Origin: Photobacterium carnosum
Lineage (GTDB): Bacteria > Pseudomonadota > Gammaproteobacteria > Enterobacterales > Vibrionaceae
DNA: 64,000 nucleotides
Assembly (NCBI RefSeq): GCF_002849605.1
Contig: NZ_NPIB01000010.1
Location: 62,001-126,000, forward strand
Direction: 5' to 3'
The notes under the pieces were generated by a model. That model was not told the DNA's origin, ran no database searches, and saw only the letters and a list, made by a program, of their open reading frames with translations. The position numbers were made by a program, and so were the translations under genes. Below are positions 48,466 through 57,353 of this stretch, piece by piece (the first letter of the stretch is position 1; each line of letters begins with the position of its first letter).

Positions 48466-50148
48466 ATGCACGTTGATTATATATTGTCATATGAAAGCGA
48501 ACTATCAATGCAGAACAAAGTACATAATATAATGGCATGGCGTCAGGATCTTTTCGCAGGATTATCCGTCGCAGCTATTGCATTACCAGCCCAAATGGCA
48601 ACAGCACATTTAGCTGGTTTCCCAGTTATTTATGGTTTATATGTTTTTGTTGTATCCAGTCTTGGCTTTTTCCTTTTTGGCTGCAATCGTTATTTATCTT
48701 GTGGTGCTGATTCAACCATCGCACCTATTTTTGCCGTGAGTCTTGCAAGTTACGCAACATTATTCAGCGTACAATACATGGCATTGGCTTCGTTATTAGC
48801 ATTACTTGTCGGAGGAATTTTACTGTGTGTCTATGCCTTTAAATTAGGCTGGGTTGCCAATTTACTGTCTTACCCAGTAACGTTGGGCTTTTTAGCGGGA
48901 GTCTCAATACATATCATTGTTAGCCAACTACCCTCAATTTTAGGCTTACCACATAATTCATCATCACCCTTTCAAGCGCTTTATCATTTAGCATTACACA
49001 TAGAGCAGCTAAATATCATTACAACCTTTATTGGCGGTGGCGTATTTGCTTTTATTTTTTGGTTTAGTCGCCAATATAAACGCTTTCCTGCCGCACTGAT
49101 TGCTTTGGCGATCAGTATTACAATTGAAATGGCTTTAAATGCACACAGCATTAATATTCCAACATTATCAAATCCAGCAGGATTTGAACTTCATTGGGCT
49201 TTTATTGGCCTACCTTGGCATCAAGCATTAACAATTTTTCCGTTAGCATTATTGATCGCCATGATTTGTATTGTCCAAACATCAGCGGTGTCTAGCACCA
49301 TTAAAGATCGCAACACTACGCCCAATTTTAACCGCGACTTTGCAGGTATTGGCTTAGGTTCGGTTTTATCAGGTTTAATCGGAGGCTTCCCTGGTAATGC
49401 TAGCCCACCACGTAGCATGTTAATTCAACAAGGTGGCGCGCACTCAAAATGGGCAGCATTATTTTCAGCTGCCGTTATTTGCCTTGTGTTGCTCTATGCT
49501 CAGAACATTTTCCATTTAATTCCCAAAGCAACCTTAGCTGGAATTTTAATGTATGTGGGTTTGAGTATTTTCAAATGGAATGAAATTAAGCGGATTTACC
49601 ATCAAAATCGTCAAGAATTCTATTTATGTTTAGCAACCATGTTAATGATCGTTACTTTCAGAATTGATATTGGGGTAATGTTTGGCGTTTTATTATCATT
49701 ACTACACAGTGTATTTATTATCACTCGACCAAATTGTGAAGAGTTATTTCGAGAGCCTGACTGCGATCATTGGGGTCACCGTTCACGTTTAAATCCAGAA
49801 CAGAATTTATCAGCCGAAGAAGATATTGCCGTACTTCATTTTTCAGCACCATTATATTTTACAACCTTCTCATATTTTGAAGAACGTATTTTAAATTTAG
49901 CCAATACTCGCACTTTACTGCGTTTAGTGATTATTGATGCAAGCAGTATTAGTGATATGGATTTAACCGCAGTTGATAAAATTGAAGTATTAAATCAAAA
50001 ACTAACCCACCGAAACGTTACATTACTGTTTGTTAATATTGAGCATCCTAGGTTTAGACGCTTAGTTGAAACAACCCATTTATTAAAAATATTAGATCAA
50101 AAAACAGAATATACGAGCATTAAAGAAGCAATTATGGCTTATCGTTAA
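48466..50148 (+). CDS. SulP (SLC26) family anion transporter with STAS domain
   Basis: 560 residues. A membrane domain with about 10-14 segments (residues 25-430) starts with the SulP pattern DLFAGLSVAAIALPAQMA, includes FPGNASPPRSMLIQQGGAHSK in the middle, and is followed by a C-terminal STAS domain (about 455-555; VLHFSAPLYFTTFSYFEER, LVIIDASSISDMDLTAVD). The family carries sulfate, bicarbonate or dicarboxylates, usually with Na+ or H+. It is not a close match to DauA. The start is uncertain; an ATG 14 codons downstream is possible. Confidence 0.88.
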   Translation: MHVDYILSYESELSMQNKVHNIMAWRQDLFAGLSVAAIALPAQMATAHLAGFPVIYGLYVFVVSSLGFFLFGCNRYLSCGADSTIAPIFAVSLASYATLFSVQYMALASLLALLVGGILLCVYAFKLGWVANLLSYPVTLGFLAGVSIHIIVSQLPSILGLPHNSSSPFQALYHLALHIEQLNIITTFIGGGVFAFIFWFSRQYKRFPAALIALAISITIEMALNAHSINIPTLSNPAGFELHWAFIGLPWHQALTIFPLALLIAMICIVQTSAVSSTIKDRNTTPNFNRDFAGIGLGSVLSGLIGGFPGNASPPRSMLIQQGGAHSKWAALFSAAVICLVLLYAQNIFHLIPKATLAGILMYVGLSIFKWNEIKRIYHQNRQEFYLCLATMLMIVTFRIDIGVMFGVLLSLLHSVFIITRPNCEELFREPDCDHWGHRSRLNPEQNLSAEEDIAVLHFSAPLYFTTFSYFEERILNLANTRTLLRLVIIDASSISDMDLTAVDKIEVLNQKLTHRNVTLLFVNIEHPRFRRLVETTHLLKILDQKTEYTSIKEAIMAYR

Positions 50149-50160
50149 GCAAAAAAAAAC

Positions 50161-50275
50161 AAAAAAAGATGGGACAGCCATACATTACGCTTTATAAAAG
50201 TGTAATCGATTTGAATAAATAACAATGAGTTATCACAAAATAGCGATCTTATGGGTGTCCTGTCTTTTCTTTTTA
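50161..50275. repeat. Inverted-repeat element 1 (GGACAGCCATA / TATGGGTGTCC)
   Basis: About 110 bp, bounded by imperfect inverted ends: AAAAAAAGATGGGACAGCCA at the left (core 50172-50182) and TATGGGTGTCCTGTC followed by TTTTC (core 50250-50260) at the right. The same cores bound elements at 55221-55633. It stands 12 bp after the SulP stop and might also act as a terminator. No transposase inside. Confidence 0.65.
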
Positions 50276-50339
50276 TCAATAATTGCAGCTTGAACTAAGT
50301 GCCTACTTTTCAGCACACACCTAGCCTTTGGAATTAATA

Positions 50340-50783
50340 TTAACTATTTGCTTGTTGTTGCAATACTTTCTCAGCTTTCACTAACTCAGCATAAGTCCAA
50401 CCAGCAGCTTCTGTTTTAGTCATTAATTCACAGATATCAGAGATTTGAAATACATCTTCTGAATTATCAGTATAAGTCACCACTAATTGTTGATCTTTCA
50501 TATCCCAAGCTTCAGGATCTTTTTCACCAATAAGCCCGTCTAAATAATCACCTAGGCAACAATGCACCACAAAAAAGTGCTGCATTTGTACTTCTGAAAC
50601 ACCCAGAATGATAGCGGCTTCAACATAGTCATACATATATGTTGCTGATTCAGTATCTACAAAAAACTTAGAACCTTCAGCATCCCAATACTCAAAGTCT
50701 GTAATTTTAGAAGCGACGTAAGACTCAATTGCGTTTACAACAACACAATAATCACCGACCATTGACTCATATTTGTTAGACAT
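50340..50783 (-). CDS. Hypothetical protein, 147 residues
   Basis: Acidic and soluble, rich in Asp, Glu, Tyr and Val; no signal peptide. It contains a Cys pair (HCCLGDYLDG) and a C-terminal helix (AGWTYAELVKAEKVLQQQ). GAGG 4-5 nt before the ATG supports translation. No operon partners. Family not recognised. Confidence 0.72.
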   Translation of the reverse strand: MSNKYESMVGDYCVVVNAIESYVASKITDFEYWDAEGSKFFVDTESATYMYDYVEAAIILGVSEVQMQHFFVVHCCLGDYLDGLIGEKDPEAWDMKDQQLVVTYTDNSEDVFQISDICELMTKTEAAGWTYAELVKAEKVLQQQANS

Positions 50784-51108
50784 AACTACCTCTTAAATGA
50801 TGCTTACACATGTAAATACCTTAATGATTAAGTAATTATACCCAATACCGAGTCTGATGAAAGCAGGCAACAACAACTTTAACTATAAGAAAATCCTAAC
50901 CTTATCAGCATTAACTATTTTAATTCTCAATTTTCAAACAAAAAATAGCATCAAAAAACACAAATGACGAGATTTATAAATATATAAATCAATTAAATAA
51001 ATATAGATATACGCTCAATCATTCCCCTCTTGATATTTGTCATACAATACTATTGGTACTTCATTTATATTACTTGAGATTTATATCATTACATAAAGAA
51101 CAATCATT
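50784..51108. other. AT-rich divergent intergenic region
   Basis: 325 bp between the 147-residue gene and the EamA transporter. It presumably holds both promoters. No repeat, ORF or named site seen. Confidence 0.5.
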
Positions 51109-52053
51109 ATGACAAATAATAAGCTTGGCCTACTTTACAGTAGTATTACACTTTTATTCTGGGGGATATTGCCTATTGCACTAAAACTTTCTGAAAAATT
51201 TATTGATGCAACATCATTGAGTTGGTTCCGTTTCTTTATTGCTTTTATTATCCTTTTTATTCTTCAATTAACCTCTAATAATTTGCAGCAATTTCGAAAA
51301 ATAACCATAAAGGAAATCATTAAACTTTTATTTGCAGGTATTTTTTTAACACTTAACTATGTTACTTTTGTATTAGCCTTAAAATATTTATCGCCAGGAG
51401 AAGCACAGCTCAATTTTCAAGTTGCTCCTTTTTTTCTTGCCTTTGGCAGTCTATTGTTTTTTAAAGAACGCTTAACGGCGATTCAACTATCTTGTTTATT
51501 TACACTCGCTGTTGGTATCATTCTTTTCTTCCATCCCCATATTAGCGGACATATAAATACAGATAGTAAAGTATTAATTGGTGTAGGTATTATTGAGTTT
51601 TCAGCATTATCTTGGGCGTGTTATACCCTTTTACAAAAATCACTAATGGCTAAAATATCAACCTCTAATGTTTTACTGTGTGTTTTTGGTATAGGTATGG
51701 TCCTATTAACACCATTAACGGATTTTACTCAATTTACCGTACTAACAACGTTTGATTGGAGTATTGCTTTATTTTGTGCATTCAATACGTTAATTGCTTA
51801 TAGTGCATTAGCTAAAGCGTTAGTTTTCTGGCCGGCAGCTCAAGTCAGTGCTGTTGTTGCTGTTGCCCCAGTGATCAGTTTTATATCAACAGCATTTGTT
51901 GTCACAATGGGATGGTGGCCAAATATTATAAAAGCGGCTCATCTCACTTCATTATCAATAATAGGTATTATCGTCATTGTTGGCTCTGTCGCAACCATGC
52001 AATTATTACCGCATTTATTGAAAAAAAAGAAGCCGATTGAACAGCTTAATTAA
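51109..52053 (+). CDS. EamA/DMT family transporter
   Basis: 314 residues, ten membrane helices in two EamA repeats (about 5-142 and 155-300). The first repeat shows GILPIALKLSEKFIDATSLSWFRF and the helix-4/5 segment LSPGEAQLNFQVAPFFLAFGSLLFFKERL; the second ends with a Lys-rich tail (LKKKKPIEQ). Members export amino acids or other metabolites; the substrate is unknown. Confidence 0.9.
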   Translation: MTNNKLGLLYSSITLLFWGILPIALKLSEKFIDATSLSWFRFFIAFIILFILQLTSNNLQQFRKITIKEIIKLLFAGIFLTLNYVTFVLALKYLSPGEAQLNFQVAPFFLAFGSLLFFKERLTAIQLSCLFTLAVGIILFFHPHISGHINTDSKVLIGVGIIEFSALSWACYTLLQKSLMAKISTSNVLLCVFGIGMVLLTPLTDFTQFTVLTTFDWSIALFCAFNTLIAYSALAKALVFWPAAQVSAVVAVAPVISFISTAFVVTMGWWPNIIKAAHLTSLSIIGIIVIVGSVATMQLLPHLLKKKKPIEQLN

Positions 52054-52084
52054 TTGTTCGTCATCTTATAATTAACAACAAAAA

Positions 52085-52105
52085 GGGTGGCTCATTAGGC
52101 CACCC
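52085..52105 (-). terminator. Intrinsic terminator of the 77-residue gene
   Basis: Perfect 7-bp GC-rich stem GGGTGGC (52085-52091) with GCCACCC (52099-52105). On the minus strand TTTTTGTTG follows; on the plus strand there is no T run. Confidence 0.82.
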
Positions 52106-52137
52106 ATCAAACATGCCATTAAAAAGTGTGAAAACGA

Positions 52138-52371
52138 CTACATCGCTCTTTCTACATTAGATACATAATCTGGCAAATTTGTTACATAAGGCGCAAACCA
52201 TGCCCCTTTAATACCATGTGATTCACAGTCTACAATACAAATATCATCATTCTGGCTTTCGACAACACCGAGAATAAGACCATCGGCTTCACCCGTAATA
52301 TTGATAGATACATCAAACCAGTATGTAGAACTTTCTTTATTACAATCTTTACCAGAAAAAACAGCCTTCAT
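52138..52371 (-). CDS. Hypothetical protein, 77 residues
   Basis: ATG at 52371 preferred because GGAGAG stands 4 nt before it; that Shine-Dalgarno lies inside the frame opened by an ATG at 52383. Soluble, acidic, four Cys of which three (DCNKE, ICIVDCES) could bind metal or form disulfides. It has its own terminator. No recognised family. Confidence 0.65.
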   Translation of the reverse strand: MKAVFSGKDCNKESSTYWFDVSINITGEADGLILGVVESQNDDICIVDCESHGIKGAWFAPYVTNLPDYVSNVERAM

Positions 52372-52637
52372 TTGTCTCTCCAAATCATAAATTCATTAAC
52401 ATTACTATCAAGATGGAAAATAAGAACAACCTAATATAACACTATGAATACAATAACAATTGTTGCCTATTCTCTTGAACTGATATTATGTTATACCCCA
52501 AAAGAATTCACTACTTAGTCATAGATCACATAACCGAATGTTAAAATCCCAAATACAATCACAATCTCTATTATTAGGTATTTATTATTTCTAGTAGTAT
52601 TCTTAAAAAGAATCCACAACACCTTTACGAGTGAAAA

Positions 52638-53318
52638 ATGAATAAAGGATTTACACTAATAGAACTAGTTATTGTTATTGTTATTCTCGGTATTTTAGCT
52701 GTCACAGCAGCCCCAAAATTTATGGGGATCAGCTCTGACGCCCGTAAAGCAAACCTAGATCAACTAGCATCCACACTTCAAACTTCGGCAAAATTAGCTC
52801 ATACAAAAGCTATTCTTGCAGGCAAAGATAATACTTCAGCCATAATTAAAATTGCAGGTAGTAATATAAGAATGGCTCAAGGCTATCCTACTGCAACAAA
52901 AGATGGCATTGTTCAAGTAATAACAGATGCTAATCAATGGCATCCGATGGTTCCATCAGTAAATATTTTGGCTAACTTCCATAAATCTGTCGCTGGTTTA
53001 ATGATGTTCTCTCAATACCCTATTAATAAAATGTCAGCTACTGAAGCTTTTAACACCCAATGCTTTGTTCTATACACTGATTTAAGTACAGCAGCAAAAT
53101 CTCAAACAGGCTCATCATCAAGCCATAATAGTAATAAACATGAGTTAGGATTAATCAAAAAGACGATATGTTATTTACTCTCATGGGTAGGTGCAGATCA
53201 GTATGTCGGCTTTTGTCGAAAACCTAACGATAACAATGACAAAAAATCAGGAATACAAATTAATAAGAATTTTGGTACAGACGGACCTGAAATTTCCATA
53301 GTTTCAAAAGGGTGCTAA
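52638..53318 (+). CDS. MSHA-like type IV prepilin
   Basis: 226 residues. A short leader MNKG is followed by the class III prepilin motif: cleavage after Gly4, Phe+1, Glu+5 (FTLIELVIVIVILGILAVTA). That N-terminus, with APKFMGISSDARKAN after it, is closest to MshA-type pilins. The globular domain contains four Cys (CFVLY, ICYLL, GFCRK and the terminal GC), consistent with disulfides. No other msh or pil gene is nearby, so a pilus machine elsewhere would have to process it. Confidence 0.88.
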   Translation: MNKGFTLIELVIVIVILGILAVTAAPKFMGISSDARKANLDQLASTLQTSAKLAHTKAILAGKDNTSAIIKIAGSNIRMAQGYPTATKDGIVQVITDANQWHPMVPSVNILANFHKSVAGLMMFSQYPINKMSATEAFNTQCFVLYTDLSTAAKSQTGSSSSHNSNKHELGLIKKTICYLLSWVGADQYVGFCRKPNDNNDKKSGIQINKNFGTDGPEISIVSKGC

Positions 53319-53475
53319 TTTTATTACTGTTACGTACGATAAGCTAAATTATGATAGTAATAATTAGTTATTACTTTTTTAGCAAAGACATATTCTATTT
53401 TTATCAGTGGTCAATTCGACCATTGATATGATAATAATAAAGATTATCTATAGTAAAAATCACTAAGGGCATCGT

Positions 53476-53778
53476 ATGTACATTGCAATGAACCGTTTCA
53501 AAATTCGTTTAGGTTCTGAACAAGAATTTATCGATATCTGGAAAAATCGTGAAACTTATCTCGATACTGTCCCTGGTTTTCAGTCATTTAATTTACTGCA
53601 AGGAGCATCTAATGATGACTATACCTTGTTTGCTTCTCATTCAGTATGGGACTCTCGCCAAGCATTTGAAGAGTGGACACAATCAGAACCATTCCGAAAA
53701 GCCCATGCTAACGCGCGTGGCAACAAAGATATTTATTTAGGCGCACCTAACTTTGAAGGTTTTGAAAGCTGCCTTTAA
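53476..53778 (+). CDS. ABM-fold monooxygenase family protein (HmoB/IsdG-like)
   Basis: 100 residues, a single antibiotic-biosynthesis-monooxygenase domain of ferredoxin-like fold. The pattern MNRFKIRLGSEQEFIDIWKNRE, PGFQSFNLL, HSVWDSRQAFEEWTQSEPFRKAH is that of small heme-degrading or electron-transfer-free monooxygenases. Enzymatic role here is not established. Single gene; terminator downstream. Confidence 0.82.
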   Translation: MYIAMNRFKIRLGSEQEFIDIWKNRETYLDTVPGFQSFNLLQGASNDDYTLFASHSVWDSRQAFEEWTQSEPFRKAHANARGNKDIYLGAPNFEGFESCL

Positions 53779-53812
53779 GCTATTGATCAATAAATATCGC
53801 CACTAACATAAA

Positions 53813-53860
53813 GCCCTTAATACATAAACGGATAGTTAGTTTATTCATTAAGGGCCTTTT
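53813..53860 (+). terminator. Intrinsic terminator after the ABM gene
   Basis: Stem GCCCTTAAT (53813-53821) with ATTAAGGGC (53847-53855), then CTTTTAT. An inner TAAAC/GTTTA pairing extends the fold. Confidence 0.75.
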
Positions 53861-53869
53861 ATTTACGCA

Positions 53870-53995
53870 ATAACGCTGACAGTCAAGCCCCATCAAGTTC
53901 AGCAACCCATTGCCCTCTCGTTGTGCTAACTGCCGCGCCAATTGCTGTACACCTTGAATATCTTTTCGTGGAGATTATATTTATAGATTTACCAG
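53870..53995 (-). pseudogene. Possible gene remnant
   Basis: A stretch of higher G+C than its surroundings. On the minus strand two overlapping frames stay open through it: one reads TKRYSRCTAIGAAVSTTRG and ends at GA-stop, the other RKDIQGVQQLARQLAQREG. Neither has a start codon with a ribosome site. Composition suggests the 3' remnant of a foreign gene. Family not recognised. Confidence 0.3.
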
Positions 53996-54005
53996 TAAAA
54001 TTAGG

Positions 54006-54491
54006 TTATTGCTCATTTTTTATTATTTTTAAAATAACACTAACATTTTGTTCATTAGTATTTGGTAAGGCAATATCATCTATCTTTGTCGTCGTTTGAG
54101 ATCGGTATAATCGCGCGTATTCATTTAATGCCAATATCAACTTACTATTTACACTAATACTTCTATTTTGTTTTATTGTATTTAAAGAATATGTAATTAA
54201 TACTTCATCATTTTTGATTGGTATAACCATGATTGAACTAGTACATAACTGAACATCACCACAAGTCATAAAACTTTCTTCAATTTCTGATTTCACAAAA
54301 ACATTAAAGTTATGATTAATTATATTATTCTTATCTTCATAACTAATATTAAACATCGCTATATAATCAGATCCTTTAGAATGTCCACTATCAATTATAG
54401 ATTCTTTAAATTCTTTCGAAAAAGAAAGAGACGCAAATAAGAATAAAAACACATAAAATATATTTTTAAACCATATTAATACATTAATCAT
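54006..54491 (-). CDS. Hypothetical exported protein, 161 residues
   Basis: N-terminal hydrophobic segment (about 4-24, IFYVFLFLFASLSFS) looks like a signal peptide or membrane anchor; the rest is polar and strand-rich with a Cys pair (TCGDVQLC). The GGGAATG before the ATG is a fair ribosome site. Base composition is AT-rich like an accessory gene. No recognised family. Confidence 0.68.
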   Translation of the reverse strand: MINVLIWFKNIFYVFLFLFASLSFSKEFKESIIDSGHSKGSDYIAMFNISYEDKNNIINHNFNVFVKSEIEESFMTCGDVQLCTSSIMVIPIKNDEVLITYSLNTIKQNRSISVNSKLILALNEYARLYRSQTTTKIDDIALPNTNEQNVSVILKIIKNEQ

Positions 54492-54546
54492 AAATACATT
54501 CCCTATTATAGTTATGCTTATTCACTACATATAATAACAATTAGTG

Positions 54547-55107
54547 TTATTTATTTTTAGTACAACTTTCCGAATACATTTGTCGGTAAGAACGATGTTC
54601 TAGATCTATCGCACTCAAACCAAACTTATTGGCTAATATAATCAATTCAGACCGATAACCATCAAGTAAGCTTTCATTATCAGTCATAATGGCAAATTCA
54701 GCGAAGTCACCTACCCCATCAAGATGATCGACAGTAATATGAAACTTACCCACAAAATAGATACTGCGGGTTTTCTTCATCGCCAATACAATTTGATAAC
54801 CCATCGTTGTCAGCATACTTTTCGCTTTATTCACATCAGTAATATTTACGGCTTCACAGCGGTCAGTTTCTGGTCCTTTTACGATCCAAAGCTTAATACC
54901 TGACGGTGCCATTTCACGAATACAGAGACTTTTATTTTCAGCCAAAAGCTGTTGTTTTGGAGTGTCAAAGTAACAATCAGATTCTATATTATCTTGAAGC
55001 ATAATTTCATACGTCATTGATTTTAATATCGCTAAAAACTGAGATGTAGACTTCAATCGATATTTAAGCTCTACTTCAAATTTACCATTAAAATGCTCTG
55101 AGACCAT
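54547..55107 (-). CDS. cyaB: Class IV adenylate cyclase CyaB (CYTH domain)
   Basis: 186 residues from the ATG at 55107; a GTG two codons upstream also opens the frame. A CYTH domain with the ExExK motif in FEVELKYRL (about 11-19), then SDCYFDTP, SGIKLWIVKGPETDRCEAVNI and HLDGVGDFAEFAIM. These match the class IV adenylate cyclases described in Aeromonas hydrophila and Yersinia pestis. It makes cAMP from ATP with Mg2+ or Mn2+; its cellular role in organisms that also have CyaA is unclear. Confidence 0.88.
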   Translation of the reverse strand: MVSEHFNGKFEVELKYRLKSTSQFLAILKSMTYEIMLQDNIESDCYFDTPKQQLLAENKSLCIREMAPSGIKLWIVKGPETDRCEAVNITDVNKAKSMLTTMGYQIVLAMKKTRSIYFVGKFHITVDHLDGVGDFAEFAIMTDNESLLDGYRSELIILANKFGLSAIDLEHRSYRQMYSESCTKNK

Positions 55108-55213
55108 AATCACGACTTACTGAATTATAAAGAGCGCAGACTAACACACCAATCCAGAGGTTTATGTTAACTATGTATGATTACTATTGATAACAAAAAA
55201 CAGTAGCTTTACA

Positions 55214-55457
55214 AAACATAGGACAGCCATATCTGTAGTTGTTAAGGCTCCCTACTATTTTATGGAGACTTACTGTAGAAAATGAAGTGATAGGCATTAA
55301 TTTTATAGCGAATGATAACGGTGATAAAACCTCATTCACGAGTTGATCTAAATAAACCTGCTTTAGCTATCTTAACGACTCGCAATACGTGATTGATATC
55401 GTGTGCCGCATCAGTAACCATTTATGTCTCAAACCACTAACTATTTATGGGTGTCCA
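55214..55457. repeat. Inverted-repeat element 2 (GGACAGCCATA / TATGGGTGTCC)
   Basis: Left core GGACAGCCATA at 55221-55231, right core TATGGGTGTCC at 55446-55456, the same cores as element 1. The outer left sequence AAACATAGGACA is the exact complement of the far right end of element 3. No ORF inside. Interpreted as a degenerate mobile element (MITE-like). Confidence 0.6.
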
Positions 55458-55462
55458 AAACG

Positions 55463-55641
55463 ATACTGGACACCCACATCTTATATTATTTAAAGTCTCA
55501 ACGCGCTAACAATAGATTTCCTATCCCCCTCTCGAATATTTACAGTCGGGAGTGACGATAGGCAGCTTTAATATTACAACAAATAATAACGTTGATTATT
55601 TCTACTTTCTTGCATAAAGAGTTATGGGTGTCCTATGTTTC
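55463..55641. repeat. Inverted-repeat element 3 (GGACACCCACA / TATGGGTGTCC)
   Basis: Left core GGACACCCACA at 55468-55478, right core TATGGGTGTCC at 55623-55633, followed by TATGTTT. Together with the right end of element 2 the left core forms a 9-bp inverted repeat around 11 bp. It contains REP-like copy 1. The right end lies about 3 bp before the stop of the second L,D-transpeptidase gene. Confidence 0.6.
55511..55557. repeat. REP-like element, copy 1
   Basis: Starts ATAGATTTCCTATCC and ends CAGTCGGGAGTGACG. It shares the frame of the other three copies (61217, 57601, 57770): an ATTCCCTATC-type left arm, a CCCTC core and a GGGA(A)TGACG right arm. The most degenerate of the four. Confidence 0.6.
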
Positions 55642-55643
55642 AA

Positions 55644-57353
55644 TTAACTACTTTGACCATTCAATGCCAATTTAATACGTTGATGCGTACGATAGTTTGG
55701 AATCGAAATAAATTGATTCTGAATCGGTTTAGATCGAGGGTTATCATAACCATAAATATCATGACGCATCTCTAACTGACCTGTTGGTGTTACCCAAGCC
55801 GTTAAGTAAGCTACATCAAGTTTTACATGCGTATCCAAGCCAATCTCACGGTGCTTATTGGTATTAATCATATCGTCAACAGACGGTAATGTCGGCATAT
55901 TTTGATAAGACAAAATCATCGTAGCCATCTGACGTGGTTTTTGAACACGCATACAACCAGAACTGAAATCGCGGTGATGGCGTTTAAACAATGGATACTC
56001 TGATTGTGATTCATCATGCATATACACAGCAAACGAATCAGGCATCAGGAATGCCACTCGACCTAAAGCGTTTTCAGGGCCGGTATCTTGACGGAATTGA
56101 TGTGTAAATGTCTTTGGGTTCACTGTTGCCCAGTCTATTGAAAGTGGTGGCACGACAGAGCGATTACTCCAACTTTCAATAACATCAATACGGTTATTTT
56201 TTAGAAAATTAGGATTCGCTTTAGCCGCTGGAATAATATTCTTAACTTTAATTGTTTCAGGTACATACCAGTAAGGGTTAATCACAACCGTATTAATGTA
56301 TGACTGAAACAAATTGGTTGGGCGTTTTGGCATACCATCGATAATATTCGATTCAAACACAGGCTTGTTATTATCGTATAGCGTCATTTTGAAATCAGGA
56401 ATATTGACAATAATTTGTGGACCATTCCCTTCCAATTGCGCAAAACGTTCACGTTGTAAGTTCAATGCCGTAATACGCGCCAAGCCAGAATAAGGGCGTG
56501 TTAATTGGCTCACAACATCAGGACCCATAATACCATCCATCTTCAAACCATAATTCCCTTCAAAGGTTTTAATCGCTTGATTCATCATTCCGATATTTTT
56601 AATCGTCGTTTGGGCAATAATCTGTTGATACTGAGGCTGAGTTAAATACCTCAAATTCCAAAGCACTGTTGCTACTTTAGGACCATAAGGGATGGAATCA
56701 CCGAGGTAAACAACCTTATCAAAATGAACATTACTCGAATCAAGTGGATTAGCTGGCAAGCTTAATAGGTGGTTAATCACCCCCATTGTTGGAACAAATT
56801 GCGAAGAAGGAATAAGAGAATTGATTTTTTGAGCCGTTAATGGGAAATAATTCTGCGCCATTTTTAATGTCAAAGGCATCAATTTAACTTGATGTGAATT
56901 GTATAATGGTCGAGGATCTTGCAGTAATTGATGCACATAATCCACGTAAACCAAATACGTATCGGTTAGTAACAGATCAAATCCACGCTGATCCGTCAAT
57001 GCCTTTAACCTCTTTAACTCTTTTAGACGCTGCTTCATACCTGGTAGCGTATTGGAATCCGCAAGCGCTTGTAATTGCGGCATGATTGCATTGACAAGCA
57101 CTGGGTTTAACCAGTACGGCATGAAGTTATTTTTGGCATACAGCGCATTCAAAATACTACCGTTACACACTTTTACCGTTGAGTTCGAACACAAAGACGT
57201 TGTGCTATTAACCGTAACGCCATCTAAGACATGCCAATCTAGCGCATTACTCGTCACATTATCGGCAGCCAAAGCTGATCCACAGGTTAATAATGCTGAA
57301 ACGGTCATTACCGAACGAATCAATGTCGTTATTTTTTTTCGATTAAATTTCAT
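55644..57353 (-). CDS. L,D-transpeptidase, YcbB/LdtD type (copy 2)
   Basis: 569 residues. Signal peptide ending near CGSALAAD; helical scaffold; peptidoglycan-binding-like domain (KTFEGNYGLKMDGIMGPDVV); YkuD domain with MHDESQSEYPLFKRH and SSGCMRV, Cys467 as nucleophile. AAGGA stands 7 nt before the ATG. It is colinear with copy 1, sharing the C-terminal block AYLTAWV and MRHDIYGYDNP, but clearly diverged, so an old duplication. It is flanked on both sides by repeats. Role: 3-3 peptidoglycan cross-links in the periplasm (family knowledge). Confidence 0.92.
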   Translation of the reverse strand: MKFNRKKITTLIRSVMTVSALLTCGSALAADNVTSNALDWHVLDGVTVNSTTSLCSNSTVKVCNGSILNALYAKNNFMPYWLNPVLVNAIMPQLQALADSNTLPGMKQRLKELKRLKALTDQRGFDLLLTDTYLVYVDYVHQLLQDPRPLYNSHQVKLMPLTLKMAQNYFPLTAQKINSLIPSSQFVPTMGVINHLLSLPANPLDSSNVHFDKVVYLGDSIPYGPKVATVLWNLRYLTQPQYQQIIAQTTIKNIGMMNQAIKTFEGNYGLKMDGIMGPDVVSQLTRPYSGLARITALNLQRERFAQLEGNGPQIIVNIPDFKMTLYDNNKPVFESNIIDGMPKRPTNLFQSYINTVVINPYWYVPETIKVKNIIPAAKANPNFLKNNRIDVIESWSNRSVVPPLSIDWATVNPKTFTHQFRQDTGPENALGRVAFLMPDSFAVYMHDESQSEYPLFKRHHRDFSSGCMRVQKPRQMATMILSYQNMPTLPSVDDMINTNKHREIGLDTHVKLDVAYLTAWVTPTGQLEMRHDIYGYDNPRSKPIQNQFISIPNYRTHQRIKLALNGQSS

